Positions 8,306-17,019 of a DNA stretch of 25,493 nt are shown here, in pieces. The position numbers were made by a program, and so were the translations under genes. The stretch comes from an uncultured Muribaculaceae bacterium (GTDB lineage: Bacteria > Bacteroidota > Bacteroidia > Bacteroidales > Muribaculaceae): assembly GCA_910586595.1 (NCBI GenBank), contig CAJUJB010000042.1, forward strand, positions 1-25,493. Reading direction: 5' to 3'. The stretch's first letter is position 1; every line of letters starts with the position of its first letter. The notes below the pieces were generated by a model. The model worked only from the letters and a program-made list of their open reading frames with translations, was not told the DNA's origin and did no database searches.

Positions 8306-8406
8306 GATGAGTGCCTATCATCGGTAAGCCTTGCAAAAATACAGGCGAACCAAATTCATGGCTGCGGCGTTATGAAGTAAAGCTATAACTGTTCAACTAT
8401 TCATCT

Positions 8407-10746
8407 ATGCGAGCCATGAGGGCCCAAAAGTGCTTTATTCTTTCTTTTATTTCGTTTCTGTCCATACTCCTTGCGCCCGCCACAGCAGGCGCGGCGCAAG
8501 GAGAACGACAAACAGTAGGACTTGTACTCAGCGGCGGTGGTGCCAAGGGGATAGCCCATGTCGGTGTGCTTAAGGCGCTGGAAGAAAACGATGTCGCAAT
8601 CGATTACATTACCGGAACTTCTATGGGTGCCATTATTGGCGGCCTGTACGCCTGTGGCTACTCACCGGATGAGATGATGGCTCTGTTGACTTCCGAATAC
8701 TTTGCGTCGATGTCGACGGGCCAGCTGGATCCATCTCTTACGTATTATTTTTCGCGCGACCGCGTCTCGCCCCAGATGTTCTCCGTGCCACTTGGTGGCT
8801 CGGCGGGCAAGGCTGACAGTCTCCGTTTCTTCCCTCAGTCGATAATCCCTCCGACGCCTATGGCGTTTGGCTTCATGCAGCTTTTCAGTGCCTATGGGGC
8901 ACAGTGCGGAGGTGACTTCAACAATCTCTTCGTTCCGTACCGATGTGTGGCATCCAATCTTACGAAGCGTCGTCCTCAGGTGATGTCGTCGGGTAATCTT
9001 GGAGATGCGATCAGATCATCGATGAGCTTTCCTCTGATTTTTCAGGCGGTCAATATCGACGGCGATATTTTTTACGACGGTGGTGTCTACGACAACTTTC
9101 CTGTCGAGACAATGGATTCTGTTTTCCGGCCATCGGTGATGTTAGGGGTTGATGTGTCATCGACGGCTACAAAAGGCCCACCTAACTCGTTTATGGATCA
9201 ACTTGATCTTTTGGTGACCCGGCCTCAGAGCTACGACGTGCCATCTGATGAAGGAATCAAATTAAGAATTAAACTTGATGACTTCGGACTGCTCGATTTC
9301 GGACAGGCAACCGCCATATATAAACGGGGCTATGATGCAGCCATGAGTATGATGGACTCCATCAAGCACCGCATACATGCCCGTCGTCCTGCCGAGGATG
9401 TAGCAGCCCGCAGGGCCGACTTCAAGGCCGCTACGCCTCCATTGCGTTTCGAGAAGGTGAACGTCACCGGTGGCACCCCGAGTCAGAATGAATATATCGA
9501 GCACCTCTTCACTCCGCGTAAAGATTGCGATACGATTGGTACTGACCGTGCCCGTCTGGCTTTTTACAGGGCCTTATCGTCAGGCAAAATCTCCAGCTTG
9601 ACTCCTCAGGCCTATATGAGCAATGACTCGCTCAAACTTTTCACACTTAATCTTGATGCCGGGATTAAAAAAAGTTTTGACCTCGGTGTGGGTGGATATA
9701 TTACCTCGAGCAACAACAGCTTCCTCTACGTGAGGGCCGGATACTCCTCTCTAAGCTTCAGCTCGGTAAGCGCCGATGTGGAGGCGTGGATAGGCCAGAG
9801 TTATATGGCTGGTGTATTCAATGCTCAACTTAATATCTCAACCCGTATACCATCGGCATTCCGCCTGCTGGGTGTGGCGGCCCGCCGTAAGTACTACGAG
9901 AATGAGAAACTGTTCTTCCGCGATAGTGAGCCGACCTTTGTCACCAAGCATAACTATTTCGGAAAATTGAGTTGGGTGATGGCAGCCGGACGCACCGGTG
10001 AAGTGGAGGCCGGTATCGGCGGAGGCCGCTTGTATAACTCTTTTTATCAGAATAATAATCTGGAGAGCTATGAAGCGGGCCGCGATCATCTGGCACTGGA
10101 TCTTGCACAGGCTTTCGCCGGCTATTCATCATCGACTTTGAACGACATCAATTTCCCGACTTCGGGCCTGGCGATAAATGCCAGGGCGATGGCTCTTGCC
10201 GGGCGTGCCAAATATTACAGGGCAACCAGACCGGATGGACAACGGGAGATAACCGACCATCTCAGCTGGCTGCAGCTTGATGCCCGTGTGCGCGATTATA
10301 TGTCGCTGACACGCCATTGGACACTTGGCCTGGAGGGGCAAGCTGTGGTTAGCACACGCAAATTGCTTGATGACTATTACTCATCAATCAGCAGTGCGTC
10401 GGCATTTGCCCCGACTCCGGCGGCGCATAACGTGTTTGACCCGGAACTCAGAGCCAACAGTTTCGTGGCTGCGGGCGTTGTGCCGGTCTACAAGTTCAAC
10501 CAGCGCTTGTCTGCGCGGGTTTCAGCTCATGCCTTCGTTCCGTTGAGACGCATTATAGAGGCTGGAAACGGCAGCGTACGGTATGGTAAATGGTTCGGGT
10601 CTGCCGAATTCTTCGGGGAATTCGACTTGGTATACCACCTTCCGTTCGCAACATTGAGTGGATATTGCAACTATTCGACCTCTCAGCAGCGTTTTAATGT
10701 AGGACTCTCGTTGGGCTTTTATGTCACGGCCCCTTCGTTCTTTTAA
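8407..10746 (+). CDS. Patatin-like phospholipase fused to an outer-membrane barrel
   Basis: This 779-residue protein begins with a signal peptide (about residues 1-29, hydrophobic FILSFISFLSILLAPATAGA). The patatin domain has the oxyanion motif GGGAKG (43-48), the nucleophile elbow GTSMG (70-74, Ser72) and the catalytic Asp in DGG (224-226), so the Ser-Asp dyad is intact. Residues about 345-400 (RFEKVNVTGGTPSQNEYIEH) look like one POTRA-type domain, and the rest has alternating aromatic/small strands of an Omp85-like barrel, ending GLSLGFYVTAPSFF. The layout matches type Vd (PlpD-like) autotransporters, in which the barrel carries the lipase to the surface. It is expected to hydrolyse phospholipids. 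A second ATG lies 9 nt downstream. I see no clear promoter in the 101-nt gap before it. Confidence 0.92.
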   Translation: MRAMRAQKCFILSFISFLSILLAPATAGAAQGERQTVGLVLSGGGAKGIAHVGVLKALEENDVAIDYITGTSMGAIIGGLYACGYSPDEMMALLTSEYFASMSTGQLDPSLTYYFSRDRVSPQMFSVPLGGSAGKADSLRFFPQSIIPPTPMAFGFMQLFSAYGAQCGGDFNNLFVPYRCVASNLTKRRPQVMSSGNLGDAIRSSMSFPLIFQAVNIDGDIFYDGGVYDNFPVETMDSVFRPSVMLGVDVSSTATKGPPNSFMDQLDLLVTRPQSYDVPSDEGIKLRIKLDDFGLLDFGQATAIYKRGYDAAMSMMDSIKHRIHARRPAEDVAARRADFKAATPPLRFEKVNVTGGTPSQNEYIEHLFTPRKDCDTIGTDRARLAFYRALSSGKISSLTPQAYMSNDSLKLFTLNLDAGIKKSFDLGVGGYITSSNNSFLYVRAGYSSLSFSSVSADVEAWIGQSYMAGVFNAQLNISTRIPSAFRLLGVAARRKYYENEKLFFRDSEPTFVTKHNYFGKLSWVMAAGRTGEVEAGIGGGRLYNSFYQNNNLESYEAGRDHLALDLAQAFAGYSSSTLNDINFPTSGLAINARAMALAGRAKYYRATRPDGQREITDHLSWLQLDARVRDYMSLTRHWTLGLEGQAVVSTRKLLDDYYSSISSASAFAPTPAAHNVFDPELRANSFVAAGVVPVYKFNQRLSARVSAHAFVPLRRIIEAGNGSVRYGKWFGSAEFFGEFDLVYHLPFATLSGYCNYSTSQQRFNVGLSLGFYVTAPSFF

Positions 10747-10774
10747 TTTTTGATTAACTAATATTGACTTAAAA

Positions 10775-11578
10775 ATGTCTGAATCAAGATATGTTATTAC
10801 CGTGCTTGGCGCCGGAAATATAGGAGGTGCCGTTGCCCGCGGTCTCGCACACGGCAATGCGGAAGTGCGCGTCTACAACCGTAGTGTTTCTCGTCTCGAA
10901 GGCTTTGCTGAAGACGAGCGGAGAGCCTTCGGAATGATCACTACCGAACTTGCAAAGGCGGTCGACGGAGCTTCTATGGTAGTCATTTGTGTAGAGGGTG
11001 ACGCTGTGGAGCCTCTGATAAAGCAGATGGGTAAGCAGCTTGGTAAAAATAAACCTGTGGTCGTATCTTGTGCGGCCGCGCCGTCGCTCGCGCAGCTTGA
11101 GGAATGGATCAAGCCGCACATCTCCCATCCGCGTATAGTGAGGGTTCTACCCAATATTGCGGCTACGCAGGCGTGCTCAGTTAATCTTGTCTGCTCGGAG
11201 GGCATTTCTCCGGCGGAAGAAGAGGCCGTGTGCCGTCTTTTCGATGCAACGGGAGTATCGTATCAGGTGCCCGAACGTCTGTTTCCCGCTGCCATGGCCA
11301 TATCGTCGTGCGGCATAGCTAATGTGCTGCGGTATGTGCGTGCGGCGATGGAAGCCGGGGTTGAGCTCGGCCTTTCTCCCGACTTGGCCAAGCAGCTCGC
11401 TGCCGGATCGCTGGCTGGAACGGCTGCCTTGCTGAAGGCGACCGGACTTCATCCCGAGGCCCTTGTCGACAGTGTCACAACTCCTGGTGGTTTGACCATC
11501 AGAGGCATCAATACGATGGAAGCCCACGGTTTTTCTTCGGCTGTCATTGCCGGCGTCAAGGCTGCCGCTGTAAAATGA
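10775..11578 (+). CDS. proC: Pyrroline-5-carboxylate reductase
   Basis: This 267-residue enzyme reduces 1-pyrroline-5-carboxylate to proline with NAD(P)H. The Rossmann nucleotide-binding loop is VLGAGNIGGAVARGL (about residues 10-24), and the family signature near the C-terminus is DSVTTPGGLTIRGI, containing the TPGG turn. PNIAATQACSVNLVC and AISSCGIANVLRYV fit the conserved central and dimerisation regions. It is probably first in a group of four close plus-strand genes, with ssb beginning 22 nt downstream. It lies 28 nt after the patatin gene with no terminator visible between them, so read-through is possible. Start and length are typical. Confidence 0.94.
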   Translation: MSESRYVITVLGAGNIGGAVARGLAHGNAEVRVYNRSVSRLEGFAEDERRAFGMITTELAKAVDGASMVVICVEGDAVEPLIKQMGKQLGKNKPVVVSCAAAPSLAQLEEWIKPHISHPRIVRVLPNIAATQACSVNLVCSEGISPAEEEAVCRLFDATGVSYQVPERLFPAAMAISSCGIANVLRYVRAAMEAGVELGLSPDLAKQLAAGSLAGTAALLKATGLHPEALVDSVTTPGGLTIRGINTMEAHGFSSAVIAGVKAAAVK

Positions 11579-11600
11579 TAATTACCCTAATTTTCTGACG

Positions 11601-11933
11601 ATGAACAAAGTTATACTACTTGGCAATGTAGGGCGGGATCCTAAATTGCGCATGGTCGATAGCAGTCAGGTGGCGGAGTTCCCTCTTGCTACGAGTGAGC
11701 GGCGCCGTACGCGTACTGCCGACGGGAAGGAAGTCGAGCTTCCTGAACTTACCGAGTGGCACAACATTGTGATGTGGGGCCGCGCGGCGGAGTTCGCCGA
11801 GAATTATATCCGTAAGGGCTCCCGTCTGCTGATTGAGGGCAAACTCCGCACCCGCTCATGGGAAGACCATAATGCCATAAAAAGATATATAACAGAAATC
11901 TACGTAGATACATTCGAACTCTTACCTAAGTAA
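11601..11933 (+). CDS. ssb: Single-stranded DNA-binding protein, short form
   Basis: The 110 residues are an OB-fold of the bacterial SSB family: MNKVILLGNVGRDPKLR at the start, then FPLATSERRR, TEWHNIVMWGRAAEFAENYI and a strand GSRLLIEGKLRTRSW. It coats single-stranded DNA during replication and repair, probably as a homotetramer. The protein ends at FELLPK just after the OB fold and lacks the disordered region and acidic C-terminal tip by which most SSBs recruit partner proteins. It may therefore be a secondary SSB, with a full-length paralogue elsewhere. It lies 22 nt after proC and 3 nt before the metallopeptidase gene, within one apparent operon. Confidence 0.93.
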   Translation: MNKVILLGNVGRDPKLRMVDSSQVAEFPLATSERRRTRTADGKEVELPELTEWHNIVMWGRAAEFAENYIRKGSRLLIEGKLRTRSWEDHNAIKRYITEIYVDTFELLPK

Positions 11934-11936
11934 ATC

Positions 11937-12812
11937 ATGAGAATGGACGGACGCCGCCAGAGCGGCAACATAGACGATCGCCGAGGACTTGGCCGCGGTG
12001 GTAAGTTAGGCATCGGCGGTGGTATTGTCGGTGTGATAATAGTGGCAGCCATCACCCTCTTTTCAGGAGGTGGAATAGGCGATGTACTTTCAAATATAAT
12101 GGGCAGCGGTGCCTTGCAGCCGCAATATTCTTCAGCTGACTATACACCTACAGCCGAAGACGAGCGTCTGGCGGTATTTGCCTCGCAAGTGCTTGCCGGC
12201 ACAGAAGATGTCTGGACCCGGGAATTCAAACGTCAAGGCTGGGGTGAATACGAGTGCCCCAAGATGGTGCTGTTCAGCGGTGCCGTCAACTCTGGCTGCG
12301 GTCAGGCGACTTCGCAGACAGGCCCCTTCTATTGCTCGGCCGATCAGACCGTATATATCGACCTCGATTTCTTCAAGGATATGCAGTCGTCGATAGGTGC
12401 GAGCGGAGATTTCGCATATGCCTATGTGATTGCCCACGAGGTAGGGCACCATGTGCAGTATCTGCTCGGTACTCTTGATAAAGCCCACAACGCGATGGCC
12501 GCCTCAAGCGAAACGGAGTCCAACCGTATCAGTGTCCGTCTCGAATTGCAGGCCGATTTCTATGCCGGCGTATGGGCCGCTCTGGATAATGAGATGTTCC
12601 AGTCGATAGAGGAGGGTGATGTAGAGAATGCCATCAATGCCGCCTCGAAAATCGGCGATGATTATCTTCAGCGCAAGGCTTATGGCCGCGAGATGCCCGA
12701 CTCTTTCAACCATGGCCGGTCGGAACAGCGTGTACGTTGGTTGCGCAAAGGCCTTGAAACAGGTAATCCTAATTATGGTGATACTTTTTCTCCTGACTAT
12801 TCTGCCTTATGA
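11937..12812 (+). CDS. Neutral zinc metallopeptidase, YpfJ family
   Basis: This 291-residue protein starts MRMDGRRQSGNIDDRRG, the usual N-terminus of this family, and has one membrane helix (about residues 25-45, GIVGVIIVAAITLF). It should therefore be anchored in the inner membrane with the catalytic part outside the cytoplasm. The zinc site is HEVGHH (167-172), with a later glutamate in LELQADFYAGVWAAL as probable third ligand. CGQATSQTGPFYCSADQTVY is also characteristic. The natural substrate is unknown. Its stop overlaps the ribD start by 4 nt (ATGA), implying coupled translation despite unrelated functions. The start could also be the ATG 6 nt downstream. Confidence 0.92.
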   Translation: MRMDGRRQSGNIDDRRGLGRGGKLGIGGGIVGVIIVAAITLFSGGGIGDVLSNIMGSGALQPQYSSADYTPTAEDERLAVFASQVLAGTEDVWTREFKRQGWGEYECPKMVLFSGAVNSGCGQATSQTGPFYCSADQTVYIDLDFFKDMQSSIGASGDFAYAYVIAHEVGHHVQYLLGTLDKAHNAMAASSETESNRISVRLELQADFYAGVWAALDNEMFQSIEEGDVENAINAASKIGDDYLQRKAYGREMPDSFNHGRSEQRVRWLRKGLETGNPNYGDTFSPDYSAL

Positions 12813-13867
12813 CCACGTTTACAGACAGCGATTATCATTTCATGCGCCGTGCCCTTCAATTGGCGAAGGCTGGTAGAGGCCATGTATCTCCAAACCCGAT
12901 GGTGGGGGCTGTAATTGTAGATCCGGCAGGTAGAATTATCGGAGAAGGCTGGCATAGACGTTTCGGTGGCCCACACGCCGAGGTAAACGCAGTGCGGTCG
13001 GTCTCCGAGGCTGACCGCATGCTCCTGGGGGCCTCGACCATCTATGTCACTCTCGAGCCTTGTTCCCATTACGGTAAGACGCCTCCGTGTGCGAAATTAC
13101 TCGTCGAATGCGGTATCGGGCGCGTGGTTATCGCCGCAGGCGACCCTAATCCGAAGGTGTCAGGCCGTGGAGTGGCGATGCTGAAGCAGGCAGGCATTCG
13201 TGTCGACGAAGGATTGCTTGCCCAGGAGGCCTGGGAGTTGAACAGGCCATTTATGACAGCCCATAGTCTGCATCGGCCATTTGTGACGCTGAAATGGGCT
13301 CAAAGTGCCGATGGCTATATGGCCCGGATAGTAGGCGGCGAAAAGGCGCCTGTGCGTTTTTCCACTTCAATTTCATCTCAGCTTGTGCATGTGCGCAGGG
13401 CAAATCATGATGCGATTGCTGTAGGTGCCGGCACGGTATTGGCCGATAATCCCAGGCTTGATGTACGTCTTATAGAGGGGCGTTCGCCCATACCAGTCAT
13501 ATTTGACAGGCATAAGCTGATCAACGCGGAGAACTGCGGCATATATAGTAAATGCATCCATATTACTGATGGACGTCCTCTGGAAGATGTGCTCGGAAGT
13601 CTTTATGCCGAGAAGGGTATAAGTTCGGTGCTTGTGGAGGGAGGAGCTTCTCTTCTGCGCGAGTTTGTGGATGCAGGCCTATGGGATGAAGCATACGTTG
13701 AAACATCTGCTATAGTGCTTGGTGATAAAGGCGCCACGCCCGCTCCACAGCTATTTCCCGCGCGTCAGAAGGGGGCGGTCATCGATCATGGCATCGTGTA
13801 TGGCGAGGGCGGAAATCGCGTTAATTTTTATTCGCATAAGGCCGACGGTGGAGTTAAAAACATATAA
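12809..13867 (+). CDS. ribD: Bifunctional riboflavin deaminase/reductase
   Basis: The 352-residue protein carries out two consecutive steps of riboflavin synthesis: deamination of the pyrimidine intermediate, then reduction of its ribose. The N-terminal cytidine-deaminase-like domain has HAEVNAV (His56, Glu58) and LEPCSHYGKTPPCA (Cys85 and Cys94), the complete zinc site with catalytic glutamate. The reductase domain starts near residue 150 (FVTLKWAQSADGYMA) and contains the NADPH-site features DAIAVGAGTVLADNPRL and SSVLVEGGASLLREFV. Length is normal. It is last in the proC-ssb-peptidase-ribD group; the other rib genes are not in the window. No terminator is visible before the next promoter. 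Confidence 0.95.
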   Translation: MTTFTDSDYHFMRRALQLAKAGRGHVSPNPMVGAVIVDPAGRIIGEGWHRRFGGPHAEVNAVRSVSEADRMLLGASTIYVTLEPCSHYGKTPPCAKLLVECGIGRVVIAAGDPNPKVSGRGVAMLKQAGIRVDEGLLAQEAWELNRPFMTAHSLHRPFVTLKWAQSADGYMARIVGGEKAPVRFSTSISSQLVHVRRANHDAIAVGAGTVLADNPRLDVRLIEGRSPIPVIFDRHKLINAENCGIYSKCIHITDGRPLEDVLGSLYAEKGISSVLVEGGASLLREFVDAGLWDEAYVETSAIVLGDKGATPAPQLFPARQKGAVIDHGIVYGEGGNRVNFYSHKADGGVKNI

Positions 13868-13901
13868 ATGCACGGGATTTGGTCTCTTTTACGCCGTAGA
13901 G

Positions 13902-13933
13902 TTTGCCCTATTGGCGGCAAAATTATAATTTTG
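13902..13933 (+). promoter_or_regulatory. Strong Bacteroidota promoter of the envelope island
   Basis: TTTG (13902-13905) and TAATTTTG (13926-13933, followed by CA) are separated by exactly 20 nt, the best promoter match in the window. Initiation near 13940 would leave a leader of about 18 nt before the DUF6242 gene, and could drive DUF6242, DUF6089, uppS, bamA and the Skp genes. Confidence 0.75.
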
Positions 13934-13957
13934 CATCTTGAAATATCGTAAACTCAG

Positions 13958-15472
13958 ATGAAGAAACTAACAGTCCTCAGCTTGTCGGCCATTTTTGCCG
14001 CGTCGGCTTTTGTCGGTTGTAACTCCGATTATACGCCGGCTGAAAATACGTCGTCAAGCGTTGTGGTATACTCTTTCAATCTCTCCAAAGATGACAGTGT
14101 GGTGGCAAATCTCGACACCGTTTTCTTTTCAATCGACCTCGATCGTGCGAGGATATATAACGCTGACTCATTGCCTTTTGGCACTAAAACTGATAAGCTT
14201 GTTCCGGTGATTAAGATGTTGGAGAGCGCTTCGGCTGCCACTCTTACAGTTCGCCGCGCAGACGGTACGGATACATTATACAACTATCTTACCAATTCAA
14301 CCGACACCATAGATTTCAGCAATGGGCCGGTGCTGCTCAATGTAGTTTCGCCCAGTGGAGCTTTCTCCACCACTTATACCATCGAGGTACTCGTGCATCA
14401 GCTTAAGGGTGACTCACTTGTGTGGGATAAGATGGCTCGTCGACCCCTGCCCACCCAGCTCGCCAATGTCAAGGAACAACGCACCGTACGCAATGACAAG
14501 GGCATTTATACCCTCACGAGCGACGGCTATGCTTTACAGATTGCTTATGCAGCCCGCCCGGACGCATCTTCGTGGGATTATGTCATTACCGGTCTTCCAA
14601 GCGGAGCTGATATATCTTCTTTTGCAGCCGCAGGCTCAGATCTATATATCATAGTCGGCGATTTGCTGTATCGCTCACCTGACGGTGGTCTGACATGGAA
14701 TTCTACCGGCGCAAAGTGGAGCCATATCTACGGCGCGTATGATGGCCGTGTGATCGGAGCCATGCGCTCTGGGGCAGCCTGGATGATCGACCAGTATCCT
14801 TCGGTCGGTTCTCCTGTAGCTCTTCCCTCCGGCATGCCTGTAAGCGGTACTTCGGTGCCTGTGGAATTTAGCTTCCCGATGAGCGATGCCTCGCAGATTG
14901 TGATGGTCGGTGGCAAAAAAACTGACGGTTCGTTATCTCCTGATGCGTGGGCATTCGACGGCAGCCAGTGGGCTCGAATCTCCACAACATCACTTCCTGT
15001 CGGACTTGAGAATGTGACTGTGGTGCCTTTCTTCACTTTTGTGACCAACTCTGCTTATGTTGCCACTGAGTATTCTGTCCTTCTCGCGTTTGGCGGCAAT
15101 GACGGAACGACAAACAATGCCGATGTATATATATCAAATGACTACGGCATGACTTGGGCAAAGGGTGAATCGTTGATTCAGTTACCCGACTACATCAGCC
15201 CGATGCATTCTGCCCAGGCATATGTATATGACAGTGTCTTAGGTTCTCGCTCTGCCGACGGCTTGTGGACATCTCTTCCCCTTTCATACCGCATACCTGC
15301 TTCGGCACGCCTTGAGTATATGCCTTTTGCCGGCAGCCGCGCCACAGAACCTATCACCACCTGGAATTGTCCGTTTATCTACGTCTTCGGTGGCGTGGAT
15401 AATACAGGCGCTCTTTCCCAGACCATCTGGCGCGCAACTCTCAACTGTCTTACATTCAAGCCTATCCAATAA
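13958..15472 (+). CDS. DUF6242-type lipoprotein with Kelch/BNR-like repeats
   Basis: This 504-residue protein has a lipoprotein signal peptide ending FVGC (Cys21), so it is lipid-anchored in the envelope. The family label rests on my recognition of the N-terminal domain (SVVVYSFNLSKDDSVVANLD and WDKMARRPLPTQ). From about residue 190 the protein shows repeated propeller-like blades: GDLLYRSPDGGLTWNSTGAK and VYISNDYGMTWAKGES are typical BNR/Asp-box motifs, and VFGGVDNTGALSQTIWRATL resembles a Kelch strand. A seven-bladed propeller that binds a partner protein or glycan is a reasonable inference; no enzymatic motif is visible. It is the first gene behind the promoter, and its stop shares one base with the DUF6089 start, so the two are tightly coupled. 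Confidence 0.85.
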   Translation: MKKLTVLSLSAIFAASAFVGCNSDYTPAENTSSSVVVYSFNLSKDDSVVANLDTVFFSIDLDRARIYNADSLPFGTKTDKLVPVIKMLESASAATLTVRRADGTDTLYNYLTNSTDTIDFSNGPVLLNVVSPSGAFSTTYTIEVLVHQLKGDSLVWDKMARRPLPTQLANVKEQRTVRNDKGIYTLTSDGYALQIAYAARPDASSWDYVITGLPSGADISSFAAAGSDLYIIVGDLLYRSPDGGLTWNSTGAKWSHIYGAYDGRVIGAMRSGAAWMIDQYPSVGSPVALPSGMPVSGTSVPVEFSFPMSDASQIVMVGGKKTDGSLSPDAWAFDGSQWARISTTSLPVGLENVTVVPFFTFVTNSAYVATEYSVLLAFGGNDGTTNNADVYISNDYGMTWAKGESLIQLPDYISPMHSAQAYVYDSVLGSRSADGLWTSLPLSYRIPASARLEYMPFAGSRATEPITTWNCPFIYVFGGVDNTGALSQTIWRATLNCLTFKPIQ

Positions 15473-16188
15473 TGTTTTCCGGCCTTCGTCGTTTGAATCA
15501 GCCAGTGTGCGCGCGTGCCCTTGCGGTTGCGTGCCTTGCGTTGGCTTTTGCTTCTGAGGCGGAGGCCCAGTCGGCTCCATATAAATTTGACTTGGGAGTA
15601 AATCTCGGCATGAGTGGCTATATAGGAGAGGCTAACAGCTCGAATATTTTCAAGCATCCAGGCTTTGATGGTGAGCTGTCGTTCCGCTATATAGGCGACA
15701 CACGCTGGGCTGTACGCGGCCTGTTCTCGACCTTCGGATTATCGGGTAATACGGCCGATATGACCGATGTTCTTCCTGATGCGGCCTCGTATTCATTCTC
15801 GTCGCAGGTTTATGACCTTGAGGTGAGGGGAGAATTCAATTTCTTTGCCTACGGTATAGGCGAAACCTATAAGCGTCTTCGCAGATGGTCGCCTTACATC
15901 ACTGTCGGGGTTGGCGCGGCCTTGGCCTCGGCGGGAGGAAAGACTTATGTCGCTCCGACCTTACCCATGGGTCTTGGATTCAAATATAAGGTTGCCGAAC
16001 GGTGGAATCTTGGTGTGGAATTTACCATGACCAAAGCTTTCAGTGATCATTTTGATGGCCCTGATCTCGCCGACCTCAACCAGATTAAAACTGCATTTTA
16101 TAAAAATACCGACTGGTACTCGCGTCTCACCGTTGGCATCTCTTATGAGTTTGGCAAACGTTGTGAAACGTGTCACTATGTTGATTAA
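15472..16188 (+). CDS. DUF6089-type outer-membrane beta-barrel protein
   Basis: This 238-residue protein has a signal peptide of about 33 residues (ARALAVACLALAFASEAEAQ) followed by alternating strands typical of a small 8-10 strand outer-membrane barrel: KFDLGVNLGMSGYIGEAN, GELSFRYIGDTRWAVRG, YITVGVGAALA and RLTVGISYEFGK. It matches DUF6089 as I remember it from Bacteroidales, usually next to uppS and bamA. The role is unknown; its position suggests an accessory to outer-membrane assembly or envelope sensing. The start overlaps the previous stop by one base (TAATG). The end, RCETCHYVD, has a CxxC pair, which is unusual for a barrel terminus. Confidence 0.85.
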   Translation: MFSGLRRLNQPVCARALAVACLALAFASEAEAQSAPYKFDLGVNLGMSGYIGEANSSNIFKHPGFDGELSFRYIGDTRWAVRGLFSTFGLSGNTADMTDVLPDAASYSFSSQVYDLEVRGEFNFFAYGIGETYKRLRRWSPYITVGVGAALASAGGKTYVAPTLPMGLGFKYKVAERWNLGVEFTMTKAFSDHFDGPDLADLNQIKTAFYKNTDWYSRLTVGISYEFGKRCETCHYVD

Positions 16189-16203
16189 TAATATACGATA
16201 TAT

Positions 16204-16950
16204 ATGACTTGTCCTGCAACTATTGATCCTTCGCGACTACCTGCCCACATCGCCATAATCATGGACGGTAATGGCCGGTGGGCTCAGGCTCGTGGCCTCG
16301 ACCGCTCTGCCGGACACGTCGAAGGTGTTAAGACTGTACGCCGTATTACAGAAGAGGCGTCGCGCATAGGAATAGGCTATCTCACCTTGTATACCTTCTC
16401 AACAGAGAACTGGAACCGCCCCCAGGAAGAGGTAGATGCGCTGATGACTTTGATAGTCACGGCTATAGAGCGTGAGACTCCCGACCTTATCAAGAACAAC
16501 GTGCGGTTGACGTCTATCGGAGATCTTTCCCGTATGCCGGCTCATGCTCAGGAACGCTTATGCAAATGCATGGCTGATACGGCTCACTGCACCGGCTTGA
16601 CTCTTGTGCTTGCGCTGAGTTATTCAGCCCGCTGGGAAATTGTGGAGGCTGTCCGTTCCATAGCTGCGGCTGCGCGTAACGGCGAGCTTGATCCTGCCCA
16701 GATTACGGAGGAGACAGTCGCCGCGGCTTTATCCACCAAAAACATCCCTGATCCGGATCTTCTCATCCGTACGGGTGGAGACTTCCGCATCAGCAATTTC
16801 CTCCTTTATCAGATTGCCTACACGGAACTGGCTGTTACCCCGACCTACTGGCCCGACTACAGCGAGAATGATTTCCGCTCACATATTATAGACTATCAAC
16901 GGCGTCAACGGCGCTTCGGCCTTACGGGCGAGCAAGTTGAATCGTCGTGA
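16204..16950 (+). CDS. uppS: Isoprenyl transferase (undecaprenyl diphosphate synthase)
   Basis: This 248-residue cis-prenyltransferase makes the C55 undecaprenyl diphosphate carrier used for peptidoglycan and surface-polysaccharide synthesis, in the cytoplasm at the inner membrane. Diagnostic motifs are HIAIIMDGNGRWAQARGL, with the Mg-binding Asp21, the substrate stretch LTLYTFSTENWNRP, and the C-terminal signature DPDLLIRTGGDFRISNFLLY with YWPDY following. The length is standard. It begins 15 nt after DUF6089 and precedes bamA by 69 nt, so carrier-lipid supply and outer-membrane assembly genes lie in one transcription unit. Confidence 0.96.
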   Translation: MTCPATIDPSRLPAHIAIIMDGNGRWAQARGLDRSAGHVEGVKTVRRITEEASRIGIGYLTLYTFSTENWNRPQEEVDALMTLIVTAIERETPDLIKNNVRLTSIGDLSRMPAHAQERLCKCMADTAHCTGLTLVLALSYSARWEIVEAVRSIAAAARNGELDPAQITEETVAAALSTKNIPDPDLLIRTGGDFRISNFLLYQIAYTELAVTPTYWPDYSENDFRSHIIDYQRRQRRFGLTGEQVESS

Positions 16951-17019
16951 AACGATATGACCCTCTTCTCTGATCCAATCCTTTCAATCACCCTGCAACC
17001 GACCGCTCATCAATTAATT

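Noticed and set aside
8306..8406. Search for a promoter before the patatin gene
   Set aside because: Only imperfect motifs (such as TAAGCCTTG, wrong spacing) were found; I do not call one.
16957..17019. Upstream ATG adding 21 residues to BamA
   Set aside because: The extension is not signal-like, while the ATG at 17020 begins a good signal peptide.
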